Positions 14,626 to 20,701 of a DNA stretch of 20,701 nt are shown piece after piece. Each line of letters starts with the position of its first letter. The first letter of the stretch is position 1. The DNA lies in contig CAZPXF010000035.1 of assembly GCA_964590945.1 (NCBI GenBank), positions 1-20,701 of the forward strand. Reading direction: 5' to 3'. Position numbers and translations under genes: made by a program. Origin of the DNA: CAZPXF01 sp964590945 (GTDB taxonomy: Bacteria; Bacillota; Clostridia; Lachnospirales; Lachnospiraceae). Below the pieces are notes generated by a model. It was not told where the DNA came from. It searched no databases and saw only the letters and a program-made list of their open reading frames with translations.

Positions 14626-17361
14626 CTAACAGTTTTTCAAATGTGTATTAAATGCCTCCATCTGCTCCGCCGTCAGATTCACAAACGGAGTGTCATTCAG
14701 CATCTCAACGGTCATATCGCGCATTCCTGCAGGTACGGCCTGCCACTCCGGAATAAAGCTCTCAATAACAGTCATTGCCTCTGCATCCTCCAGAAGCTCA
14801 CTAAGCGGTGATTTTGAAGAGTAGATCTTGATGATCGGCGTCTCCGGCATATAGGAATACTCATAGGTTCCTGCGGGTACTTCCTGCGGTTCCTGCGAAG
14901 TATTCGGCAGGACGATCCTTGCTCCGGCGCCGAACGGTACTGTCACCTTCAGGCGGAACTCGCCGCTCTTTTCCACATTCCATGCGATCGCGTAGGTTCC
15001 GGCGATGGACTGGTATTTCATCTCGCACGATGTAATACGGTAGTCCGGCTGCGGCGCGATCGTAACATGGGTAAATCCCGGATGCTCTTCTTCCACATGA
15101 AGCCCCGCCATGTTGCGGTACATCCACTCCACAACGCTTCCGTAGGAATAATGGTTCAGGGAATTCATGTCCGTTCCGCTGATCCTGCCGTCCGGGAGGA
15201 TTGAGTTCCACCTCTCCCAGATCGTTGTTGCACCCATATTGACCGCATACAGCCAGCTCGGACACTCTTCATTCAGGAGAAGCTTATACGCAAGCTCATT
15301 GTTTCCGTAATCGGACAACACTTTATTCAGAAGATACGTTCCGACAAATCCGGTCTTCAGATATCCCTTGTTGACCTTCAGTTTCTCTTTCAGAAATTCC
15401 GCGATGCGCTCCTTGCTTCCCTCCGGGGCAAAATCCATATACAGCGCCACCGCATAGGCAGTCTGTGTCGTCAGGGCAAGTCGGCCGTTGGCGGTGAAAT
15501 ATTCTTTCTGCAGGGCATTTTTGATCTCCGATGCCAGCGTGCCGTAGTAAGCCGCCTCCGTATCTTTGCCGAGTATCTTTGCCGCCCTGGCAACGATACT
15601 CGCCGAATTGTAATAATAAGCCGTCGCTATATATCCGTCCTCGGTCGCTCCCTTGAAGCCGTCGTCGCCTTCGCCGTCGAGCGCGAGCCAGTCTCCGAAA
15701 TGGAAACCGACATCCCAGAAACGTCTGCCTCCGGTCGCCTCATCGATACCCTTGATGTAGTCCACCCACTGGCGCATACTCTCAAACTGCTCCGCCAGGA
15801 TCGAAGCGTCGCCATAATACAGATACAGATTCCACGGTACGATCGTCGCCGCATCTCCCCATACGGAGCAGGTCGGCCCGTTCTCGTGGAACGCCGGAAC
15901 AACCGACGTCACATGGCCGTATTCCTTCTGCGTCTCATAGAGGTCGTGACTGAACTTCCGCAGGAAATTGTAGCTGTCCATGTTGAAGCAGGCCGTCCCT
16001 GAGAACACCTGTGTATCCGCCGTCCAGCCCATTCTCTCATCACGCTGCGGGCAGTCCGTCGGCACGTCCACATAGTTGCACTTCTGTCCCCACATAGCAT
16101 TTTGGATCAGCTTGTTGACCTTCTCGTTATTTGTGGAAATCCATCCGGTCTGTTCCAGATCGCTGTAGAGCACGCATCCGGTGAACTGATCCGGACGGAT
16201 CTCCTTTGTAAATCCCTCGACCTTCACATAGCGGAAACCATAATACGTAAAATGCGGCCGCACGTACCTGGAAATGCCATCGGAAATATAAGTGAACTCG
16301 GCTTTGGCGCTGCGCAGGTTGTCCCGGTAGAAATTACCGTCCTGCAAAACCTCGCCGAACTGCATATAAATCTTCGTTCCCTTCGGCTCGTCCGAATAGA
16401 AGCGTAAGAATCCCGCCATATTCTGACCCATATCGATGACCGTCTCCCCCGCAGGCGTATGAATGATCTCGACCGGCCGGATCTCCTCTTTTATAACGAC
16501 CGGCTGTCCGTATCTTGCCGTCAGGCGGTCGGTCGGACCGTCCAGTATATCCGCCGCATGGCGCGGGGATTCGTTGGAAGTCGGGACAAATGTCTCTCCA
16601 TCGTAAATGTTGCTGAATACAACGTCCCCTGCTGCCGCCTGCCATGATTCATCCGAAACGATCCTGTCCTCATTTCCTTTTGGATCACGCATCACCAGCT
16701 CCAGGATCATCTTGTTCTGGTCGCCGTAATTGTTGACCGCGTGATCGAGTCCGAATCTGCCCTTGTACCAGCCGTCCGCGAGAAATACCTCGATCCTGTG
16801 GGAGCCGCTCTTTATTTCCACCTCATAGGTCTGATACTGGATCCACTGGTTGTAGTCCGTACATCCCGGCGTCAGATACTCGTCCCCCACGCGCGCGCCG
16901 TCCAGATACAGCTCATAAAGCCCCAGTCCGGTGATGTAAATCCGGCAGTTCCTGTAAGCCTTCTCCGTCGTAAATTCCCTGATGAGCATCGGGTTCGTAT
17001 CCTTCAGTTTATTGCTTCCGATCCATTTCCCTTGCCACGGCTCATCCATTTTCGCGGTTTCAAACCATGCGGTATCACTCACTGCATAGTCCCCGTTATC
17101 GCCCCACACTTCCGCTTTCCAGTAATATCTTGTGCGCGGCTCAAGGTCGATATCAAGATCGACGCCGATCGTCGAAAGCTCCGATGACCTCCCTGTGTCA
17201 TAAATAACCTCTTCAAAGTCTGCGTCAGCCGCCGCCTGAACACGGATTGCCTCCGCCCTTTTGCTCTCGGTGTCCTCCACACGGAAGGATACTCTCGGCG
17301 TCTGAATGTCATATCCAAGCGGGTTTGTCAAATGATTAGTCTGTAATCCTGTAATTTTCAT
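14626..17361 (-). CDS. GH78 alpha-L-rhamnosidase, cytoplasmic
   Basis: A 911-residue enzyme that removes terminal alpha-L-rhamnose by inversion. Domains in order: N-terminal fibronectin-like sandwich (1-105), beta-sandwich carbohydrate-binding-like domains (about 108-400), (alpha/alpha)6 catalytic domain (about 405-760) and C-terminal beta-sandwich (about 760-847). The general acid Glu442 is in VPTDCPQRDERMGWTADTQ and the base Glu716 in ATTIWERWNS. A further acidic tail (848-911), starting SPLSELLEDAEAM, is not part of the usual GH78 fold. There is no signal peptide, so the substrate is an imported rhamnoside or oligosaccharide. AGGAG lies seven bases before the ATG, just after an intercistronic hairpin. 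The linkage preference is unknown; plant flavonoid, pectic or bacterial rhamnosides are all possible. Confidence 0.95.
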   Translation of the reverse strand: MKITGLQTNHLTNPLGYDIQTPRVSFRVEDTESKRAEAIRVQAAADADFEEVIYDTGRSSELSTIGVDLDIDLEPRTRYYWKAEVWGDNGDYAVSDTAWFETAKMDEPWQGKWIGSNKLKDTNPMLIREFTTEKAYRNCRIYITGLGLYELYLDGARVGDEYLTPGCTDYNQWIQYQTYEVEIKSGSHRIEVFLADGWYKGRFGLDHAVNNYGDQNKMILELVMRDPKGNEDRIVSDESWQAAAGDVVFSNIYDGETFVPTSNESPRHAADILDGPTDRLTARYGQPVVIKEEIRPVEIIHTPAGETVIDMGQNMAGFLRFYSDEPKGTKIYMQFGEVLQDGNFYRDNLRSAKAEFTYISDGISRYVRPHFTYYGFRYVKVEGFTKEIRPDQFTGCVLYSDLEQTGWISTNNEKVNKLIQNAMWGQKCNYVDVPTDCPQRDERMGWTADTQVFSGTACFNMDSYNFLRKFSHDLYETQKEYGHVTSVVPAFHENGPTCSVWGDAATIVPWNLYLYYGDASILAEQFESMRQWVDYIKGIDEATGGRRFWDVGFHFGDWLALDGEGDDGFKGATEDGYIATAYYYNSASIVARAAKILGKDTEAAYYGTLASEIKNALQKEYFTANGRLALTTQTAYAVALYMDFAPEGSKERIAEFLKEKLKVNKGYLKTGFVGTYLLNKVLSDYGNNELAYKLLLNEECPSWLYAVNMGATTIWERWNSILPDGRISGTDMNSLNHYSYGSVVEWMYRNMAGLHVEEEHPGFTHVTIAPQPDYRITSCEMKYQSIAGTYAIAWNVEKSGEFRLKVTVPFGAGARIVLPNTSQEPQEVPAGTYEYSYMPETPIIKIYSSKSPLSELLEDAEAMTVIESFIPEWQAVPAGMRDMTVEMLNDTPFVNLTAEQMEAFNTHLKNC

Positions 17362-17380
17362 ATCCTGTCTCCTGTAATAT

Positions 17381-17407
17381 CTGCGGCTGTTCCTGATACA
17401 GCCGCAG
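17381..17407 (-). other. Intercistronic 10-bp perfect hairpin between GH3 and GH78 genes
   Basis: CTGCGGCTGT (17381-17390) and ACAGCCGCAG (17398-17407) are perfect inverted copies around a seven-base loop, in the 63-base gap between the GH3 stop and the GH78 start. On the minus strand it is followed by ATATTACAGG and the GH78 ribosome site, with no T-run, so it should not terminate. It probably stabilises the GH3 mRNA 3' end, marks a processing site, or tunes expression between the two cistrons. Confidence 0.75.
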
Positions 17408-17424
17408 ATTCCGAAATCACTCTT

Positions 17425-19134
17425 TTAAAACTCTGCGCCCCAGATGCCGCAGAACGGGTCTACCGGATTCTTGCCCTTGAATTCCGATCTTCCCATGATC
17501 TTTTCGATCACCTGATCGACAACCTCCTCGTTCGGCGTGTAGGCATTGATAAATGTCTTCACCATCGGAGCATCCACAAGGTGGTACGGGTTTGCAATGG
17601 AAATAAACATTGCCGGAACGTCGTTGATAAACCACGGTGCGTCCGCCGCCATCAGATGTACCCAGTCGATCCTTCTGACGGACTGGTTGCTTGCCGTATC
17701 GATGCACGCAACATAGATGGCCAGATCAAACTTGCTTTTGATATCTTCGATTCCGCCCTCGAACATCTCGTAAAAATCCGGTTTGGAGTAATCAAAGAGC
17801 GACACCTCAAAGCCTTCTTTTTCGAGCTTCTCCTTTACCTTGCCGATCGCGCCCTCTCCATCCTTGAAGCCGCCGCCAATGCGGTCTTCCAGAAGATACA
17901 GACGGATCTTCTTATATTTCTCCGCTGAGATCGGCAGAAGATTCTGCGTATCCTTTACAAGTGTGACGCTCTCATCCGCACATGCAACGGTCCACGCCTT
18001 GTGCTCCTCGCACGCAACATCCGCAAGCGCCTCTGCGCCAGGTACGAGTGTTCCTGCCGCTTTCTTCTCCGGAAGTCCCATAGCAGCTTTCATCGCAAGA
18101 ATCCTTGTGACAGCCTCATCCACTCTATCCATCGTGAGGCGTCCGTCCGCAAGGGCGTCACGCACAAACTGGTAGTCCTCACGGATGTCCTTGTTGAACA
18201 GGATCATATCGCAGCCTGCTGCAAGCGCTGTCGGAACCGCTTCGGAGCGCTTCATCGGCGTGTTGAATCCGATCATCGGAGTCGCATCCGTGATGACCAT
18301 TCCGTTAAAGCCAAGCCTGTCACGGAGAAGTCCCTGTAAGATTTCTTTGGACAATGTAGCCGGAAGGATCTCTTCATCCTTCAGATCCGGATTGTAATAT
18401 CTGCTGTATGCCGGCTGCATGATATGACCGACCATGACAGACAGCGCGCCTGCATCAATAATCTCCTTCCAGATCGTTCCGTATGTCCTGTCGTACTCTT
18501 CTACGGAAAGGCTGTTCACCGTGACTGCAAGATGCTGGTCTCTCTCATCCACACCGTCTCCCGGAAAATGCTTCACTGCCGCCGCAACTCCATAATCCCG
18601 GAGTCCTTTGAGCTGTTCCTTCACAAACCGGATAATACGATCCTGATCTGAGCCGAAGGTGCGGACATTCGTAATCGGATTGCGGTAATTCAGATCAAGA
18701 TCACAGATCGGAGAGAACGCCCAGTTGCAGCCGACCGCCTGCGCTTCCTTTCCGGCTACGGCTCCGAGACGGTATGCATGGACCGGATTATCTGTGGCCG
18801 CAACCCCCATCGGTCTGGAGTAATATGTACCGTCCGCGCAGATTCCATTTCCTCCCGATTCAAGATTCGCGCCGAACAGCATCGGAATTTTAGAATTATC
18901 CTGAAGAAATCTGTGCGTCCTCTGCACATCCGCCGCAGGCATCGGGCGGTACAGCATAGCGCCCGGCTTAAATTCATCCAGAAATTCTTTCAGAAATCCC
19001 TCTTCAATATTCCCTCCGATCGGGCAGAACATCTGTCCGATCTTCTCTTCCGTACTCATCGACGCCAGTGTCTCATGAACCCAGTTCTCGCTCTCCTCAT
19101 TGAGGAAAAACGGATTCGCTTTCAAATCTACCAT
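17425..19134 (-). CDS. GH3 family glycosidase with NagZ-like Asp/His motif
   Basis: A 569-residue, two-domain GH3 protein without a signal peptide. The TIM-barrel domain (about 20-355) contains VKHFPGDG at 187-194, followed by ERDQH with Asp199 and His201. The nucleophile is Asp283 in GMVITDATPM. The alpha/beta sandwich domain (about 380-550) starts with ESVTLVKDTQNLLPI. The KHFPGxG(x)nD-x-H arrangement is that of the NagZ branch, where His/Asp act as acid/base, and not that of ordinary beta-glucosidases, which use a Glu from the second domain. It may be a beta-N-acetylglucosaminidase, a beta-glucosidase or a phosphorylase. AGGAGG seven bases upstream fixes the start at 19134, although the frame is open a further 55 codons. 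It is the first gene of the operon, divergent from the AraC-type gene. Confidence 0.9.
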   Translation of the reverse strand: MVDLKANPFFLNEESENWVHETLASMSTEEKIGQMFCPIGGNIEEGFLKEFLDEFKPGAMLYRPMPAADVQRTHRFLQDNSKIPMLFGANLESGGNGICADGTYYSRPMGVAATDNPVHAYRLGAVAGKEAQAVGCNWAFSPICDLDLNYRNPITNVRTFGSDQDRIIRFVKEQLKGLRDYGVAAAVKHFPGDGVDERDQHLAVTVNSLSVEEYDRTYGTIWKEIIDAGALSVMVGHIMQPAYSRYYNPDLKDEEILPATLSKEILQGLLRDRLGFNGMVITDATPMIGFNTPMKRSEAVPTALAAGCDMILFNKDIREDYQFVRDALADGRLTMDRVDEAVTRILAMKAAMGLPEKKAAGTLVPGAEALADVACEEHKAWTVACADESVTLVKDTQNLLPISAEKYKKIRLYLLEDRIGGGFKDGEGAIGKVKEKLEKEGFEVSLFDYSKPDFYEMFEGGIEDIKSKFDLAIYVACIDTASNQSVRRIDWVHLMAADAPWFINDVPAMFISIANPYHLVDAPMVKTFINAYTPNEEVVDQVIEKIMGRSEFKGKNPVDPFCGIWGAEF

Positions 19135-19174
19135 TTCTCTTCCTCCTTGTATCTTTGCGGAATATCCCGTAATT

Positions 19175-19183
19175 ATTACACCA
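19175..19183 (-). promoter_or_regulatory. Putative activator-dependent promoter of the glycoside operon
   Basis: On the minus strand TGGTGTAAT is an extended -10 (TGn plus TGTAAT, five of six matching TATAAT), placing the start of transcription about 35 bases before the GH3 ATG. The only TTGAAC-like -35 is 20 bases upstream of it, too far for a good vegetative promoter. A weak -35 fits activation by the divergently encoded AraC-type protein. Confidence 0.4.
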
Positions 19184-19200
19184 AGTGTAGAAAATTTTCT
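19177..19200. promoter_or_regulatory. Two abutting palindromes in the divergent promoter region
   Basis: TACAC-CAA-GTGTA (19177-19189) is a perfect five-base inverted repeat and AGAAAATTTTCT (19189-19200) a perfect 12-base palindrome; they share one base. The first overlaps the putative -10 of the GH3 operon. They are candidate operator sites for the AraC-type regulator or another factor. AraC proteins more often bind direct repeats, so the link is open. Confidence 0.4.
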
Positions 19201-19264
19201 GTTCAAATACCATGTAGATTCTTTCTGATTACCCGACATATTTTCAGATGTTTCCTTTCCCGTA

Positions 19265-19293
19265 TTGCACAGGAATTTTTCTTTTGATATACT
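19265..19293 (+). promoter_or_regulatory. Sigma-A-type promoter of the AraC-type regulator gene
   Basis: TTGCAC (19265-19270) and TATACT (19288-19293) are spaced by exactly 17 bases on the plus strand. Transcription would start near 19300, about 35 bases before the regulator ATG. Confidence 0.7.
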
Positions 19294-19335
19294 TTGCAAT
19301 TAAAAAACGAGAAATGATTTTTCGGAGGATTTTTT

Positions 19336-20475
19336 ATGACATATTATATTACTTATGGTGAATTTCAGCGTCATTTGAAAGAGTATTATCTTCGGACCGG
19401 AAGCCGGATGCAGTTTCCTGAAATGACAGATTATCTGTACTATAAAGGATTGCTGTCCGACAAACCCATGCAGAGCCTGCCGGCCAGCAGAATGTTTGGT
19501 TCCATGTCGGATGAGGAATTTGATAAGATCATGGATTCCTTTGTTTTGGCGCTGACTCCCAATGCTCCTGTAAACTCCAATGTATATGAGACAGACATTA
19601 TTCCCCATGCGCGGGACGTATTTGTGATACGCCATCCGAGATATACACGTCCGTCTCCGCATTTGCACAATTATTTTGAGATTGATTTTGTTGCCTCCGG
19701 GCAGTGTACCTTTGTGTTTGAGCGACAGCAGCGCACGCTGAAAACAGGAGAAATCTGTATCATCGCGCCGCATTCCCGGCACGATCTGATCATCGATGAC
19801 GAGTCCACTGTTTTCTGCATTATGATACGCAAAAGCACTTTCAATACGACATTTTTTTCGCTGATGTCCCAGAAAAATCTGCTGTCTTATTTTTTCCGGA
19901 CTATTTTGCAGGGGAATTCCCACCCCAACTATCTTCTGTTTTATTCTGAGGATGTGGTATGGCTGAAAAATATTATGAGAAATGCGATGTCGGAATGCTA
20001 TAAGAAAGATACGTTCAGCAACAACAACTGTATCAGCTGGATCCATCTGTTCTTCTCGCATCTGATCCGAGGTTACAGTAACACAGTGCAGTTCTACAAC
20101 TATCAGATGGGTACGGACTTTTCACTGATCCTTCAATATATCCAGCACAACTATCAGACACTGACGCTGGCCTCACTTGCTGATTTCTTCCATTACAGCG
20201 AGCCGCATTTAAGTACGCTCATCAAGCAGAACACCGGATGCAGCTTTACTGCTCTTGTAAAACAACTCCGCATGGCCGATGCGGTATCGTATCTGGCCAA
20301 TACGCAGATGAAGATCAGCGAGATTGCTGAGTGCGTCGGCTACAATTCGGCGGATCATTTTTCGCGGGTATTCCGCAAGATGCACAACATGTCGCCGCAG
20401 GAATACCGTAAGAAGCACCAGACACAGGAAGATCTCTTTACTCCGTTTGAAGTGGTTGAGCAGTCGACATGGTAG
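19336..20475 (+). CDS. AraC-family transcriptional regulator with cupin sensor domain
   Basis: A 379-residue regulator. Residues 1-85 are a poorly recognisable N-terminal segment. Residues 90-165 form the sugar-sensing cupin fold: HLHNYFEIDFVASGQCTFVF with a metal-type His pair, then GEICIIAPHSRHD. Residues 200-255 are a helical linker. The double helix-turn-helix AraC DNA-binding domain is at about 262-362, ending with the signature KISEIAECVGYNSADHFSRV and FRKMHNMSPQEYRKKH. GGAGG lies seven bases before the ATG. It is transcribed away from the GH3-GH78-GH65 operon across a 201-base intergenic region, the usual layout for a pathway-specific activator responding to the imported sugar. The ligand is unknown; a rhamnose-containing sugar is an inference from the neighbours. 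Confidence 0.94.
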   Translation: MTYYITYGEFQRHLKEYYLRTGSRMQFPEMTDYLYYKGLLSDKPMQSLPASRMFGSMSDEEFDKIMDSFVLALTPNAPVNSNVYETDIIPHARDVFVIRHPRYTRPSPHLHNYFEIDFVASGQCTFVFERQQRTLKTGEICIIAPHSRHDLIIDDESTVFCIMIRKSTFNTTFFSLMSQKNLLSYFFRTILQGNSHPNYLLFYSEDVVWLKNIMRNAMSECYKKDTFSNNNCISWIHLFFSHLIRGYSNTVQFYNYQMGTDFSLILQYIQHNYQTLTLASLADFFHYSEPHLSTLIKQNTGCSFTALVKQLRMADAVSYLANTQMKISEIAECVGYNSADHFSRVFRKMHNMSPQEYRKKHQTQEDLFTPFEVVEQSTW

Positions 20476-20567
20476 ATCCGGCGGGGGATTCTGACCGAAT
20501 CATCTTGAAACCTGATGAGGATATGCTGCCGGAAGCGCCTTGTCCCAAAACAACCATTATTGATTAA
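20469..20567 (+). CDS. Possible 32-codon small ORF overlapping the AraC-type gene stop
   Basis: An ATG inside the last codons of the regulator gene (ACATGGTAG) opens a +1 frame of 32 codons, beginning MVDPAGDSDRIILKP and ending PCPKTTIID. Its TAA lies three bases before the terminator stem. Codon choice looks like that of neighbouring genes (GAT GAG GAT ATG CTG CCG GAA GCG). There is no clear ribosome site beyond a weak GAG eight bases upstream, so translation would depend on coupling. It may be a real small protein, the true C-terminus of the regulator shifted by a frameshift, or chance. Confidence 0.35.
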   Translation: MVDPAGDSDRIILKPDEDMLPEAPCPKTTIID

Positions 20568-20606
20568 TGGCCGTCATTATGTGAGTAATGGCGGCTATTT
20601 TGTTTT
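20554..20606 (+). terminator. Rho-independent terminator after the AraC-type gene, with a preceding small hairpin
   Basis: The main stem pairs GCCGTCATTA (20570-20579) with TAATGGCGGC (20586-20595), ten pairs with one G-U, around a six-base loop, followed by TATTTTGTTTT. Directly before it CCATTA-TTGAT-TAATGG (20554-20570) forms a second hairpin that includes the stop of the small ORF. The first arm of the small hairpin can also pair with the last arm of the main stem, so the two structures compete. Confidence 0.8.
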
Positions 20607-20643
20607 GTCCTTGAATATCTGATGCTGCAGACAAAGAAAAACT

Positions 20644-20672
20644 TTGCCCTCTGTTTATATCGTTATATAAAC
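20644..20672 (+). promoter_or_regulatory. Promoter-like site with overlapping palindrome, pointing out of the window
   Basis: TTGCCC (20644-20649) and TATAAA (20666-20671) are 16 bases apart on the plus strand. A perfect inverted repeat, GTTTATAT-CGTT-ATATAAAC (20653-20672), covers the spacer and -10. This is the layout of an operator-controlled promoter for a gene beyond the right edge, which is not visible. The remaining bases 20607-20701 show no coding frame I can support. Confidence 0.4.
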
Positions 20673-20701
20673 TGAAAAGTTCTCCGGCGTATGTGAATTT
20701 T

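Noticed and set aside
19135..19299. A 55-codon N-terminal extension of the GH3 gene
   Set aside because: The frame is open, but AGGAGG stands seven bases before the ATG at 19134, the extension contains the divergent promoter elements, and its sequence is not GH3-like.
19300..20061. A 253-codon minus-strand open frame opposite the AraC-type gene
   Set aside because: It lies antisense to a clear AraC/cupin gene and covers that gene's promoter; its sequence resembles no protein I recognise.
1..20701. CRISPR arrays, tRNA or rRNA genes, insertion sequences, attachment sites, phage genes
   Set aside because: I saw no regularly spaced repeats, no RNA gene signatures, no transposase or integrase coding region and no terminal inverted repeats flanking a gene block.

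Overview
The window looks like chromosomal DNA of an anaerobic Firmicute of the Lachnospiraceae / clostridial cluster XIVa type. This is inferred from strong AGGAGG-type ribosome binding sites, the gdpP-rplI-dnaB gene order typical of Firmicutes, and a set of cytoplasmic glycosidases and GH65 enzymes like those found in gut and plant-degrading Clostridia. The species cannot be named from the sequence. I saw no rRNA, tRNA, CRISPR array, phage gene or insertion sequence.

Layout: every gene but the last lies on the minus strand, so transcription mostly runs from right to left. Region A (about 1-6780) is core genome. A promoter near 6744-6772 starts a run of sugar nucleotidyltransferase, galE, gdpP (c-di-AMP phosphodiesterase), rplI (ribosomal protein bL9) and dnaB (replicative helicase). 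The run closes with a strong terminator at 724-776. A MerR-type regulator with a long charged coiled-coil tail follows (45-620) from its own putative promoter.

Region B (about 6819-19134) is a catabolic operon. It reads GH3, GH78 alpha-L-rhamnosidase, GH65, a second and divergent GH65, metallo-beta-lactamase-fold hydrolase, beta-phosphoglucomutase, GH43-like protein and a small four-helix membrane protein, ending in a clear rho-independent terminator at 6819-6857. None of the enzymes has a signal peptide, so they should act on small imported glycosides. The coherent reading is that GH3 and GH78 trim a rhamnose-containing oligosaccharide or glycoside, a GH65 phosphorylase splits an alpha-glucoside (perhaps alpha-glucosyl-rhamnose) with phosphate to beta-glucose 1-phosphate, and PgmB turns this into glucose 6-phosphate. 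No transporter and no rhamnose catabolic gene is in the window.

Region C (19135-20701) holds a divergent promoter region with two palindromes and an AraC/cupin regulator on the plus strand, the likely activator of region B. Next come a possible 32-codon ORF overlapping its stop, a terminator, and a promoter-like palindrome pointing out of the window.

The points most worth a second look are the two GH65 paralogues with different phosphate-site motifs, the GH3 enzyme with a NagZ-like Asp/His pair instead of the usual acid/base Glu arrangement, the Asp at the expected general-acid Glu of the GH43-like protein, the unexplained C-terminal tail on the GH78 enzyme, and the MBL-fold protein embedded in the operon.
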